This document shows positions 9,130-21,174 of a stretch of 35,000 nt of DNA, piece by piece. How positions within the stretch are numbered: position 1 is the stretch's first letter; each line of letters begins with the position of its first letter. The position numbers and the translations under genes were made by a program. The notes below the pieces were generated by a model. It searched no databases and was not told the origin of the DNA. It saw only the letters and a program-made list of their open reading frames with translations. Origin of the DNA: Cristatella mucedo (Eukaryota > Bryozoa > Phylactolaemata > Cristatellidae); contig WPIO01000037.1 of NCBI GenBank assembly GCA_009760855.2, positions 2,447,501 through 2,482,500 of the forward strand. Direction: 5' to 3'.

Positions 9130-9515
9130 AATTTGGCGCGTTTAGACAGTTAAACCACCGTGAACTGCCGACCAATCAGCAGCGATTAATGGCTGGCTAT
9201 CTTTACGGACCAATGGAGCTAGCGTCGCTTGGGGCCAAAGGTTGTTGCGAGCCGGACTTTATAGGGGCCGCTGGGTACGTGTCTGGATTGGTGGCGTGGC
9301 GTCTGTCTGTTTTTTTAGCTGTCACCGGCTAGCCATTGGCGCGTTCACGCGACCATGTTCCTTGATTCGAATGTGCTGAGATTATATGGCTTAAATATTT
9401 TTAATATTTAAATTAGACGTTAGTGATATGTTGTCAGTCGATGCAGTTTAACAAGCCCTCAATCACGGAACGGATGGGAGCTCTTTAGTTACCGGCCGAA
9501 CGCCGTTTCCCGCCA
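9130..9515 (-). promoter_or_regulatory. Probable E2F7/8 promoter with E2F and CCAAT (NF-Y) sites
   Basis: Upstream of the E2F7/8 gene the sequence shows TTTGGCGC at 9132-9139 and TTTCCCGC at 9506-9513, both exact matches to the E2F consensus TTTSSCGC. A near match, ATTGGCGC, lies at 9335-9342. CCAAT boxes lie at 9172 (CCAATCAG), 9210 (CCAATGG), 9287 and 9335 (the last two inverted). TTCGAA at 9366-9371 fits the CHR consensus. The combination is typical of cell-cycle genes, and vertebrate E2F7/8 are E2F targets. The transcription start was not located. Confidence 0.55.
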
Positions 9516-11696
9516 TTTCCGCCGCCGGTGCTCCCCGCCCGGTTTCCGTCCTGCGGGTAGGGAGACGTCCTGTCCAGCACTTCGCCGGGCGAGCTTTTCT
9601 TCGTCGAAGGGGTGCCCAGTTTCGCTACCGTGTTCATCAGCGCGCATAGCTCTGAGCTTTCAGCGTATATATTTGGCTCGCGACGACGTACACTGCGGCA
9701 GGGACGTTAGGGAGACCGGTGTCGCCAACACCCTCTCCAGCTAAGCTTGTAAGCCCGCGATAGCGTACCGCACGATGCGGGCCACGACGTAACCACGCTC
9801 GAGTCAGCTATGCGTGCAGTTATTTACAAACTCGACTCGAGAATCGCGAGATCGCTGAAATTGCATTAAAGTCGCTTCCTTAAGAAGACCAACGCCGAGC
9901 CAGCTCTCTTCCAGCCAGGAAACTGGTGTGCTGTCGAACTTGGCAGTTGGTCATGTTGGGGGGGGGCGAGGGTTCCTTTGAAAGCATGTGCATTCAACCG
10001 CATCTCAATTGCCTGCGGCCGCAGCGGTCGACTCTCAGCGGAAGAGCGGCTGAATGCAGACGGCTGGAGTACGGATCTGCCCTCCAAGGCCAAGGATGGC
10101 GAGCTGGAGGAGAATGGCTGGCGTGCGCGGCTGGCTAGCTGCGACGGGCTTCGATCGATGCCCGCCACTCGCAGCAGCACCAATTCGAGGAATCCCGCCG
10201 AGGAGCGTCGTATGGGGGGTAGGTAGGTGAGGGCCCCCCTCCTCCCCCCCTTGTGCCGGCTCGTGCCACCATACAATCAGTCATTCTGTGCCGTATTCTG
10301 TGCCGTAGCGCGGCGTCACTGGAGCGTCGTAGCCGGTCGCCGGTCGTTCGAGTAAATGCGGCCGCAGTTGCGCCAGGAGCAGATGCGCCCAGCTGCGCTA
10401 TCGCCTGTAGCCACCGCTACAGGACGCTGCCGCCGCCACAGCGCTGAGCTACTAGCAACTATCGAGCGACACTGACTTACCGCTTGGCGTTGGGCACTGG
10501 CTGGCGCGCTCATTGAGCGGCCTATTGCAGATGTCGACCTGTCTCGGCCTTTTCCAGCCCCCAGCTGGCCTGGCTGCCGTGTGCGATGCTCGCTCATGTC
10601 GAAGCCGTAAGTGCTGCTGCTGCAGCTGCCGCCGCCGCTGCACGAATGCGGACGAAAGGAATAGAGGTAGCGCCGCTGACGGACGATGGCCGCGCTCTGG
10701 GCCTATCGAATCCGGTCCCGCTCTGTAGCGCGCATGCGTGGCGTGCCCTGCGCGCGCAGCATGGCCGCGGCTGCCGCTTAAGTGCAGGCGTCAGCTTGGG
10801 CGTCCTTTGATCGCTGGTCGCTCAGCCGTAGAGGCTATTGATGAGCGGCGTGCGCCAAGCCAGCAGCCTTGCAGGCTTCTATTGACCAGCACTTCTGACA
10901 CGGTCGAATGACTACTTAAAAGCTGCGTAATAGCCGCGCGGCCCGTACTCGTGCCTTAGATCCAAGCTTCTCGTCTCGAGGTGAACGTTTAATAGCTGCA
11001 GTTACCGGCAGTAAAGCTGCAAACGCCCGCTGCTCAGCGGCTCGCTTCGCGCGCGCGCACCGTCCTCTTAGCGAGCGCCAGTTGCTGCGCGCGTGGGCGC
11101 GGGTGGCACGCTGCGGTCGTCCAGGGCTGCCGCGCCGGGCTTTCGAGTTGAGTGGCAGCACTCGAGTTGAATGGCAGCCAACGAAAGGATTCTTCTTTTG
11201 ATAGACTCGTGCCTCAGCGCCCCTTCACTCGTAGGCGATCGGACGAGGTCCCGTCCAGGGTCCAGGCGAGTCAGCTGCGCCGGCTGCTGGCGAGAGGCAC
11301 TGGCTGCCCGCAGAATGACTCTCGCTGCCACTGCCCAGGGCAGCATAAGTGGCCTGTCAACCCCTATCTCCCCCACCCGTCAGGAAGGAGGGCGGCGAGC
11401 GAGTGGGCGAGTCAAGTTACGCCGTCGTCGCAGGCCCAAATGCCACAGCTGTCGCGGCTGCAAATCGGCGCTTGCTTGCTCTGCAGCGACGGCGGCGCAC
11501 GGACCGCTCTTTTGCCAAGTTGGAAAACGTTGGCTCCGACGCCTCGCTAGGCGCTAGCCTGTCTCTTTGCAGCAGCGAGCGGTGCGCGCAGCCATGCCAA
11601 CTTTCGGCAGCTACCGCAAGCTGGCGTGGCTGGCTCGACGGCGGCCGAATTCCACCCCCCCCCCCTGCCAGCTCGCTCACCTCGCTCGGCCACGCT

Positions 11697-11698
<2 letters not shown>
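9516..11698. other. GC-rich region with no recognised gene
   Basis: Many overlapping open frames occur on both strands, as expected from few A/T-rich stops. None shows a family motif. Candidate splice-like sites (for example GTAAGT at 10609-10614) exist, but no frame around them is convincing. A TATATA lies at 9665-9670. Confidence 0.4.

Positions 11699-11741
<43 letters not shown>
11699..11741. repeat. (CT)n microsatellite
   Basis: About 21 uninterrupted CT units on the plus strand, followed by CAGTCATTGG. Confidence 0.95.
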
Positions 11742-11744
<3 letters not shown>

Positions 11745-12034
11745 CATTGGGCAAGTGGACGAGTCCGACTCATTCGCAATGCCTGCTGTTTAAGCCGCGT
11801 CTTTTGCCAACGGTGTACGCACCTGCCTTTATCAGCGATTGCGCAAGCACGTTTTGCTTTTATTCTGCAGCATCGTCTGCTTCGACAAGGCTGGCCTCGC
11901 TCTGGCGCTGCGTGCATGCCCGCACCGGGCGCAAGAGTGCGTATCCGAATGGGCTTCATGTGCGCAGGTGCGCCCAAATGCACGTGGGCGCACTTGCAGT
12001 GCGTTTGCGTGCGTGCATGCGCAACATGGGAATA

Positions 12035-12091
12035 CATGGGAATACCTATGCGTGCATGCGCAAGTGTCATGCACGCATAGGTATTCCCATG
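12035..12091. repeat. Perfect 24-bp inverted repeat
   Basis: Arms 12035-12058 and 12068-12091 are exact reverse complements, with a 9-base spacer CGCAAGTGT. The surrounding 200 bp are rich in GTGCATGCG-like words (alternating purine/pyrimidine), which may have helped the arms arise. Confidence 0.92.
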
Positions 12092-12376
12092 CACGCACTG
12101 TTCGAATATGCGTTGGTGTGTGCGTGGGCGCTTTTGCTCATGCTTTTTATGTGCTTGTGTACTCGAGCGTGCCACACGAGCGCCTGGCAGCGGTCTGTGT
12201 GTCCGCCTTACTCACTCATTGCAGGCAGCCGAGGCGTACTCGGCGTCAGGAAAAAGACGCATCCAGAAGAAATAAATACTCCGAATATGAATAACGTAAT
12301 CGTTCATTGAGTCTGTACGTAGCAGTAGCACTCTTATCAAGACAGCGATATTCTGAGCATAGTATTAGATTCGAGT

Positions 12377-12605
12377 AAGAATATTAGTGAAACATTTATA
12401 TAGCACCCCAAGTGAACCAAACCTCTTTCTAGGCACTTTAGAATTGCTGAAAAGGAAGCATGTCTTATTAGTGACTAATGACAGGCACTGTTTCAGAACA
12501 TGTAGTCACATAAAGGATAAAGTCAGGCAGAAGGAGCAACATTTGTGTGCTGAACTGGTCGATTTTTAGTCTCTTTCTGAATGTCCTCAAATAATAAATG
12601 TGCAA
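12377..12605 (-). mobile_element. L2-type LINE 3' end, truncated
   Basis: On the minus strand it runs from the last codons of the element (FEDIQKETKNRPVQHT-like) through a 3' UTR to the GCCTAGAAAGAGG / TATATAAATG tail. It is similar in layout to the copy at 12.9 kb but diverged; no intact coding sequence. Confidence 0.7.
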
Positions 12606-12899
12606 TCTGCCTCCAACTTGGCTAGTCTATGCGTAGACAACATTATTTGGTAAGACGACCCGGGTTGCTATCTGGTTGCTCGAGCCGCACTTGTCAACCC
12701 CTACCGTTTATGGCTTTGTGGTTAGGACTGTGCGGCTAGTAGTTTGCTTCAGCATGCTCAGAAATCACCGTTTTGATAACGCTGCTGCTGCTATCTATGC
12801 TGCCTGAAAATGAGGGCGATTTGTGTGCTAGGCGAGGTGTTTTTACCGAATATGTAGTTCCTCTTCCACATACCTGCTCAATCGCCGTTTTAGTGTTCG

Positions 12900-13215
12900 T
12901 GCATAATAATAATAGCTGTGTATTGCACCTTTAGAGAACTAAATCTCTTTCTTGGCACTTAACATATGCTCCAAGGGAAGCATGTCGATAAAGTAAGTGC
13001 GATTGTGCGCAGTGTCAGCATGTTTAAGCACACACAGGGGACAAATCACAATGACCCACTACATGATGTGACAAACAGATGTGTTTTTAGCTTCTTTTTG
13101 AATGTCGTCATGTCGTGACGTCTGTCTGGAGAGAGCTCCAGGCTTCGGGAGCATACAACCTAAAGCCACGGTCTCCAAAGGATTTGAGGCTGCATATTTC
13201 TTCGCACGGGCATGT
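12900..13215 (-). mobile_element. L2-type LINE 3' end with RT C-terminus, frameshifted
   Basis: The minus strand encodes FGDRGFRLYAPEAWSSLQTD, the C-terminal FGDRxFxxxAPxxWNSLPxD motif of L2/CR1 reverse transcriptase proteins. After a frameshift it gives MTTFKKKLKTHLF, the usual end. The 3' UTR and TTATTATTATG tail follow at 12900. It is a dead, 5'-truncated copy. Confidence 0.85.
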
Positions 13216-16200
13216 GCGAGTGCACGCATATGGCTTGCGTGTGCTTGCGCATACATGCACGTGAAAGCGATGCGCTGTCACTTTGACACGTTTGTACAAG
13301 GGCACGTGCATTTCCAATCTTTGGCAAAACGATGCAGGAAAGCGTGCTGGCAATTGCTCGGCGCAGATCGTGGCTGTCTTGTCACGTGTCGGCTAATACA
13401 GCAGCGCCTGCCGCAGCCGTGCAGCTGCACGAGCTGGTTGGTGCAAGCTGGCCTCGACCCAAACTTCTGGGGCTGCTCGAAGACCCGCTCGCGGAGCGGC
13501 TGCCTGCACTGTTCGGCTCTGCGAGGCCGACTTTGCGCGTACGTGCGTGCGCACCGGTGCAGAGCACTCGCTGGTTCGATGGGCTGGGTCGTCTCTGCCG
13601 GCCTCAGCGCCGCGCTGCTCTCAGCGCTGCTCTCAGCGCTGCACCCCAAAGCAGCTGCCAGCTCGCTGGGCACGTTCGCTGGTGGCTCGCTCGCTCGCAC
13701 TGCCTCCGTGCTCTGACTGCCCGGTAGGAGGAGGCAGCAGGGCGGGCGGTGGCTGACTGGAGAGCGCAAGCCGCCGTTTTTCTGCCAAGGCCAAGGCCAC
13801 TGTCAAGGTGGCTCCTTGGCAGACGGGCGGCCTGACACGTTTGCCAGGCAGCCGCCGGTGCTCGAGCGGCACCTACTGCCCACGGCCGGCGCTTGCTAGC
13901 TGCTGCGAGTAGGGCCGCAGTCCTGTCATTCGCGTGTCTGGCGGTCGGTGCTGCATTTTGCATGAATGTGCCACCGGCGCTGTCGCCCGTGACAGCGAAA
14001 GGCTGGGCCTTTGGGGCTGACCGTCTGCCGACCGCGTGCAGCGCCTGGAGCTAGCTGGCGCAGCCATCTCTGGGCTGACCGTCTGTCCGTCCGCCACCGA
14101 GAAATCTCTCTTTCCGGAAGAAGAGAGCTGCTGGAAGATGGACGCCGGCGAGGCCGCCTCGAAAGGGACAGGCAGATCAGAAGCTTCTTCCTCCCCTCCC
14201 CGACAGAGAGAGCAGAGCAAGATGTTCTGGCGGAAAGGGAATGCTGCGCATTGAGGCACCCGGCCGACACAGCTGCTAGCTGCGTGAGCGACAAACGCAA
14301 CCAGAACCGTCTGCACCGTCTGCCGAGCAGCCCACGAGACTGTTTGCTCTCCTCGACATCGTTGACTGCGAGGCTGCGAAGCAGTGGCCCCCTCCCTCCC
14401 TCCTCCAAGTGGCCATCTCATCCCATCAGGGTCTCGGTCGAAGGGTAGCAAGTTCAGCGAGCACCTCGGGGGCTTCGGCGGTGCTCGGCACTTTCTGTCC
14501 CTCGAGAGAAGAGAGAGAGAGTCCCCTTCGAACGAAACGCCACGAAAACGCCTAAGAAAAACGAAAGGGAAGCTGCATTTTGCCGCCGCCATTTGCTCGG
14601 CACCATTTTGGTAGCCAGTTTCGATAAAGGTCACGTGGAGCTTAGTGCTGCTGTCTCGCAAAGCAAGAATGGCTGAATCGGTGTGTGAACTTTGCCTGTT
14701 CTCTCAGGCCCTGACCCCGACTGAGGTCAAGATTGTGTGAAATCATGTAGCGCGAGCAAGCGAGCACCTTTGCTCCAGAGACCGTCAATGCGCGTCCTTC
14801 CTTTGTCGAATGAGAGCCGCGTGAAAACTGTGAAGGCTGATTTGTTCAGGCTGCACGAGCCTGGCTGTCTGCTTGGTGTTGCTATTTCTTTCGTTGCAAG
14901 CCGTTAGCTGCCTGCGCCAAAGTTTGCCTGCTCCTCATAGTGCAGCACCGCTACCCAACGTTGCCGCTGCTGTACGACACCGACCTGTCGGTGACAGCCG
15001 TCCTTTCTCGCTTTGGAGACACCGAGATTTTGAGTCGGTCGCTGCCAAAGAAGGACTGGCTCGGCTGCTGCTGCTGCTGCTTCGTGAGCAGTCGTCACCG
15101 TGAGGATCGGCACGAAAGAGAAAGCCACGCCCATCTGAGCATGGCGCATCAAAGTCGGCTCATCGGCCTCGGCTGCACTGTGCCAGTCTTTTGGATTTCG
15201 AGCCCATCCATCGTTGATGGCGAGTCAATAGCTCGAAGCCCGGTATGCCCGCCACATCGCGCCACTCTGATCCGCCCATGCTCATGCTGCAGTGTTGCCT
15301 TGCTTGTTGAGGGGCAGATAGCCTCTCGGCGCATTGTTGCTGAGCAAACATCCCGAGTTCCCGTGCTGGTGAGAAGCGTTGATAGCCAGGCCAAGCTCTA
15401 TGCCTGTGTGTGCCTAGCCAACTTTCTCCCCTCACCAGGAGAAGGAAGAGCTAGGTCACGCGGCTCTTCCGCGGAGTGGCTGCAAGTTGGCGGCATTGGT
15501 CTCTACCCAGACAGCACGGGTAGGGAGAGAGAGACCGGCAGGAGTTGCTGCTACTGCTGCTGCCTACACACACTATGTGCTCTCTCTATTTTGCGATAAG
15601 CCACGCTTGTGTGAGTGAGTGCATATGTGCGTGCGTGCTGGCATTCAATAGAATGAACGTCGAGGTCAGCTGATTCAACCTGCCTCAATTCATATTTCAG
15701 CAGAAGAGCCTTATAGTCAGTGGCAGATACTACTCAGCTTGATGTGGGCAAGTTATGATTGCCTGTGAACCCGCGACCTGGGTCGTGAAGTGTGAGCAGC
15801 CATTTGCCGCCGGGGCTAAGTGCCGCTCCGCTCCGGGGCTAAGTTTCCCCAGTTTGGCCAGGTTTCCACTCGCCAGCACACGAGCCGAAAAGAATAGAGG
15901 GTGCTCTGTCTGCTGTCCTCCCGTTTTCGCTTGCCTTCGATTTGACGAGGCTTCTTTTATTTTGTCCTGAAGGCTTCCACTTGCAATTCGCTTTTGCTGA
16001 AAGGAATCTTATAATCAAGACGCGCGAATGAGGCTGAACCGTCGTCGTCTGCACGACTCGTGTGACACGGCTGCGGCCCTAAGCAATCACACCGCCGTGC
16101 CAAAGAGGGAAGGGATGCATGTTGTGCTGCCCACCGGAAGCCGAAACCCGATAAACCAGAGGCCTGAGTCCTGAGGAGGCTGGGGCCTCCCCAGAGGCTG

Positions 16201-18569
16201 CAGGGTTTGACCATTAGCGAGTCGATGGGCATGTGGTAGGACAAGCGTTGCCAATAGATTTCATGCTGCATCTTGAACTGGGAAGGTGCAAGCGCTGACC
16301 GACTGGGTGGGACACTTGAACAGGGAGGTCAGGGCCGAGTTAAAAGTTGACCCGTCTATGCATTTGTGAATGCAGGGGCGTATGGGAGTCAGCCTGACCT
16401 CCCCTCCGTCCCTCCTAGCAGGATCGACCTGTAGAAGCATGCCATGCAATGTGGTGCCAGCCGGGCCCCCCCCCCCCAGCTGCCGCAGGATTAACGGTAG
16501 CCTCTGGCCAGGTCAAGGCGCTATACAAATGAATTGTTTTTATATTAAGGTCTGTTCCCTGCTTGGCTTACGTCACACTGTGTGTCTGATGATGGCAGAG
16601 ATCCAGCGCCTGCTTGGCACAGTGAGCGTGCCTGAGCTCCCTCCTTCCCCCTGACTGCTACATTTTGACGTCAGTGGTCGTTCTTCTGTGGTGCTGGCCC
16701 TCATCGGCCCCTGCGTCCCCGAGGCCAGCCCGATAGGGTCTGTGGCAGAGGGATTGCCACCCACAGCACTTGTCCCCCTCGGCCTTTTCACGATTAGCTG
16801 TCTCTGACAAGGCAAGGTCCGGCTGCCTGCTTGGCCAAATCTTGGGTACACCCCTGTGGGTTCTGCAGCTGCCACCACTGCAGCTACTACCCATGCGAGT
16901 CTGCTGCCACATCCCCGGGTTCCCAGACTCCTGACACCACCTGCTACTACCCGTATGCAGTGAGAAGACGATTGAAACACAAACGGCGTGCACCGTCTTT
17001 GTTCGCAAAATACAAATATTGACTGATCCGAATAGTGGCATTGGATCAGCGCCCATTCTTTGTGGAATGGACCCTAACCCGTTCTACGATGCAGTTTTGT
17101 GTTCGAAGATAACTGGGAAATGTTTGTGGATTGCCTTTGGAGCCTGATGGCGGGCAATGTCTACCGAGGTTAGCAGAAACAATGGAAATCAAGCCCAATT
17201 GTGCCGGCGATCAATGCACTAACACTGCCCGACAGCAGTCAAGCAGTCAGGACCCCTCCCCCTGTCGGTTGCCCAGGGGCATTCCTAGGTAGTAAACCCT
17301 AAGCCGAAGCCGCCATCCCGCGGTTTTGCATTGCTGGGCAGGACTCTGGTGCCTCGCTCGCTCGACCGTCAGATGCTCAGCAGGCAGCGAGACTCAAGAG
17401 TCAGCGTCTAAGCTTCTGCCGGGGCTCCCGATGAATGCCATCGACGCCTGCGGGCCTCATGGCGCAACTCGCGGTCTGTAGGTAGAGGGGGGAGAATGGA
17501 ACTCTATTACTCTGAGTCGGCTACAGAATAAGGCATTCTGCAAGAGTCGGGACCAGTCAGTAGCATCTAGTGGCTGCATGTCTGACCAGCTGCTTCGAGC
17601 GTCTAGCGGTTGGCACCACCACTACTCGAGGCTGCTTTCATTGCTGTCGATCGTCGGCTGTGTACAACGACGATGTCTTTTTGCATGCCGACATCTCGGG
17701 CGTTTCCTTTCCAACTGTCCTTCACTCTGCCATATCTATGCTATATGCTTGTGTGCAGCAGTCCTCCTTATTCCACAATGATTGCCACTTTCCTTCATTG
17801 CCTGAGATGGAACAACTCTACCTCGACAGTGGCTACCAGCAACACACCGAAAGCCGCCTGTACTCCTTGCCCGTGCAAAAGGAAGCTTTACAGAATAGCA
17901 GCTACTCACTACCTGTAATTGTGTGGACTTTCGTAAATCGACTATCAACCTGAACTGTGAATGTGGTTTGCGAAGGATAAGCTCACCAGATATAGCCGAT
18001 CAGTCGAACAGGCATACACTGGAACTAGCCTTCCCACTGCAGCAGCAGCAGTTGATCGTGACCTGTTTGTTTAGATAACATTAACTATTTGCTAGCCGGT
18101 AGCAGGCTGGTATTGGGGGTAGCTCCCTCGGGCAGCTCCATCAACCCTTGCAATTCGGCCTTAAGAAACTGTTTGCACTCGAAATCAGCTGCATCTTAAC
18201 TGCGAGCACGCCCACTACTACGCCCACCACTTATGGCAGCTTTGTGCAAGCATGTGCTTGTATGAAGCAGGTGAGCAGGTCGGCCTGAAATACTTCCGAG
18301 TGTTTCTTGTGTCACGTCGGTTTACATTTGCCAGCACCGGTAGTGCTGTGTCAGTCAGTTCTTCAGATGCCTGGGATCTGAAGGATCTCAAGTCTTCGAG
18401 TCGTTCAGCCTGCAGCAGCAGCAGCGGGGCTTCACAGGTCTGCCCTTCGTCAAGCAGCAATCGGCTCGGCTCACTCGACCATTCGTGGCTGCCACTGGTG
18501 AGCCTCCACCACGATCCTCCACCTAGACCCACATCTAGGCCAAGGTCAAGCAGCCACGTTGCATCCGTG

Positions 18570-18572
<3 letters not shown>
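13216..18572. other. Long region without a recognised gene
   Basis: Several open frames of 80-260 codons exist on both strands (for example 14940-15599 plus, 13873-14661 minus, 17570-17953 plus), but they overlap each other, are rich in C, R, S and P, and match no family I know. The sequence around 14570-14610 holds GCCGCCATTTGC and CACCATTTTGG, similar to YY1-type sites. Non-coding RNA or UTR exons cannot be excluded. Confidence 0.35.
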
Positions 18573-18643
<71 letters not shown>

Positions 18644-18668
18644 TGTGTGTGCTTGTGTGCTTGTGTGC
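18573..18668. repeat. (TG)n microsatellite
   Basis: Pure GT units from 18573 to 18640, then an interrupted tail with TTGTGTG and CTTGTGTG to about 18668. On the plus strand it would read as a run of Val-Cys, a translation artefact. Confidence 0.95.
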
Positions 18669-19060
18669 CTCTGCACGAGCGCTCGAGTGTGCAGGCGTTC
18701 GCGGGCTTGTCCCCGTCCTGTCGCAGGGCAGGTCGAGATGCAGCCTGAGACTTGTGAACTTGATTTAACTGGCTGCTGACCGTGCTGTCTTGACGTGGAA
18801 TGATATTGGCCTAATTACTCATCAAGTGGCTGACTTCTTATTCGGATGCCGTACGAGAAGTTCTTTGCTTATACAATTTGGCCGTCGAATTTATCGCTGG
18901 TCAATTGGCAGAGTCACTAACCGGGCGATCCGTAATACTACCGTGGCCATTGGAGCAAGACAGCAATAAAAAAAAAAAAGTTATCGACAAAGTGCAATCA
19001 CAAGGCCTACGGCTGTCAGTGCTTTGCATCTTCGCCTACTGTTAAGGCCATAATTATAAT

Positions 19061-19205
19061 GAGAATAATAACGCCAATAATAATAACAGGGTTTTTATTG
19101 CACCACGAGAGAACTAAACCTCTCGGTCTAGGTACTTCACATAAGCTGCCGATGAAGCCCATCAATCGATTTGTGGTAATAGCATTACACTCGAGCAGGC
19201 ACATA
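19061..19205 (-). mobile_element. L2-type LINE 3' tail fragment
   Basis: On the minus strand it reads a TGAAGTACCTAGACCGAGAGG stem, then GTTCTCTCGTGGTGCAATAA and TTATTATTATTGG repeats. It matches the layout of the other tails in the window; no coding part is evident. Confidence 0.6.
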
Positions 19206-19689
19206 GACTTTTAAGTATGACTCAAACGGATGAAGCTGGCACCATTAAAAGTACTGTCATGCTTTAAATAACTAAATTTAGGGCATAATCAAACACGGGA
19301 TTTCAAAGCAAAAGAAATACGAACGCTTTATAAATTACAGATAAAAGGCACTACTGATTTTATGCTAGGTGAATCGAATCAAATTTACTAAATTCATCTA
19401 ATAAAAACGCTGTGATGACGGCTTATTGCACTATTGTCAGAAAAAAAGTCGCTTATATGGACCTGTTTTGCCGACTTGACCCCTTGAAATACATCCCTAT
19501 CTCGTGCATGCAATGAGGCATATTGTATTCGTAAGTCGACATTTGGTTTGAAGACAATTTAAGGCTTTTTTGCGAACAGGCAGCTCCTGTGAAGATTGTA
19601 CGGTGACGGCAATGATTTAACTAGTCGAAGGCTTACAGATACCTAACAAATCAATTTGTGTACCAAGTCTCACAGAGCGTTTTTAGGCA

Positions 19690-19900
19690 TCCGCTGCCAC
19701 CTGTGATCTAGCTTTCAAGATCGAGGTTTACCTCCACCTGCAAAGTCATTGACATCCCTGGGCTGCATCGCTGCAACCTCCTCAGCAAAGCAGTTCCATG
19801 TTTTCCTCGACGGTAAAACGGTTCCAACATGTGTATTGCCGATTGACATTGATTCCGTAAGGAAGTTCCGTAAAGAGCAATCTCGGAGACTGGCCTTGCC
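19690..19900 (-). mobile_element. Possible non-LTR retrotransposon RT C-terminus
   Basis: One minus-strand frame reads TWNCFAEEVAAMQPRDVNDF, similar in spacing to the WNSLPEEVVxAxSVNxFK end of some non-LTR reverse transcriptase proteins. The match is short and the key LP is lost, so this is a weak call. Confidence 0.3.
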
Positions 19901-20029
19901 GGTCGTATTGGCCCAGCCGAGGGGAGCAAGTGGGTAGCCAAGATATTTTGCTTGAGGTTAAACCTTGATCTCAATGGGCGTGGTGAAAGGTACCTGCCTT
20001 ATATTCATATTTAAAATTCATTTGTACAG

Positions 20030-20185
20030 CGTCGTAGGAGCCGTTACGGCACGCTAGGTAAGGCGGTTACTTTTACCGACCGAGGTCGTGGGTTTGAATC
20101 CTGCTGTGTGCGATCCTCTATCGCCGCTGCTTGCAGCTACGATAGCCGTAAAGGGTCTTCTGTCGCTATACAGGCTGTATCTACA
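20030..20185 (+). mobile_element. tRNA-derived SINE, family A copy 1
   Basis: A B-box GGTTTGAATCC lies at 20091-20101, with a degenerate A-box region about 40 bp upstream. The body shares TGCAAGC..., GATAGCCGT and TTCTG(C/T)CGCTATA with the copy at 30.6 kb. A/T-rich repeats (20186-20236) follow, perhaps the tail. Confidence 0.7.
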
Positions 20186-20189
20186 CAAT

Positions 20190-20236
20190 AGATATACAAT
20201 ATAGAGTATACAATATATTATATATATATATATACA
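20190..20236. repeat. AT-rich simple repeat
   Basis: Interrupted TATA/CAATATA units that end in a pure (TA)n of about 8 units. It directly follows the SINE and may be its expanded tail. Confidence 0.8.
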
Positions 20237-21036
20237 AGCTATGCAAAAAGGCTGTCAAATCAGCAGTAAGGAAAACCACTTTGGCGACTCTACAAAAAGT
20301 GATGACCTTTCATAAAAAGGAAATGGATTGTCCCCCCCCCTCTGGAAACCAGCCACGGACGAGCTGAAGAAGGGCCGGCAGGCGCGCGCGAGCAGCAGGC
20401 TCCGGGCCGAATCAAAAGAGAAAGTGGCAGACCACCAGTTCGAAGAAACACCGCGAGGCTGCTCCATCGAGGAGGCGCACGACCCGACGAGCCTCTAGAG
20501 CCGCTCTCTAATGCTGGTAGCTCCTTCCGCGGAAGCCGGGTGGTAGCGCTTTCCAGAAGAAACCCGGAAGCGGACTACCGTGCAGTCGTTGCGAGGGGTG
20601 GCTTGAAATGGCTGCCTACGGAAAGGATTACGGGTGTGACTCGAACGGGCAAAAAATTAATTTAAAAAAATCTCAGCCACATGGTTTCCTGCAGAATTTG
20701 AGCGAATTCTCCGAAGACCGACTGGGAACTCTATGGAGAGGCTGCTGCCTTTTTAGCACCCCCTTGCTCTGGTGGCGCCCTCTGGAGACGGACCGTAATG
20801 CTGTGCATCCTCTGTAGGTTTCCGGGCGGCGGGCCTCTTGAACCCAGGAGAGAGAAAGAAAGAGAGAGAAATTAGGCAGCTTCTTTAAATCGGTAGCCTC
20901 TTTTGGAAACTGCGAGTCTGTACGCGAAGGAGCGTCGACCACAAGAAGCGCTCTTCAACTCCTCTAATAAAACTAGCGTCCTTGCCCTTGGCCGGAGGAC
21001 GCGAATCGCCGCAGCAAATGAGTTCCGTCAGGAAGT
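20237..21036. other. No recognised gene
   Basis: Short open frames only. A purine-rich GAGAGAAAGAAAGAGAG patch lies near 20848-20870. Nothing else can be supported. Confidence 0.4.
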
Positions 21037-21174
21037 CACTCGCGACCCTTCTAAACGATGGGTCGCGAGTGCCCCTATTTGAAGAGCATTAAGAGGCATC
21101 ATATTGTCTATATATAATATACCGAAATAATTTATGAATATATATATATATATATATTCATATAATATTCCGGT
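21037..21174. repeat. Two adjacent inverted repeats
   Basis: First, arms 21037-21048 and 21060-21071 (CACTCGCGACCC and its complement) are perfect, 12 bp with an 11-base loop. Second, 21121-21174 forms an AT-rich palindrome: the outer 24 bases of each arm match at 21 of 24 positions, starting ACCG and ending CGGT around a (TA)n core. Either could be a remnant of a small inverted-repeat element. Confidence 0.75.

Noticed and set aside
9978-10226. A hydrophilic 82-codon plus-strand ORF near the E2F promoter, as a divergent gene
   Set aside because: The composition looks somewhat coding, but there is no motif, no clear start context, and a minus-strand ORF overlaps it.
11349-12310. Two overlapping plus-strand ORFs of about 245 codons
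   Set aside because: Both run through the (CT)n microsatellite, giving a Leu-Ser run, and have no recognisable domain or splice support.
13102-13716. A 204-codon plus-strand ORF
   Set aside because: Its first part is antisense to an L2 reverse transcriptase end; the remainder is R/C/A-rich and has competing frames on both strands.
18252-18779. A 175-codon plus-strand ORF
   Set aside because: It depends on translating the (TG)n repeat as Val-Cys; the flanking serine-rich part matches nothing I know.
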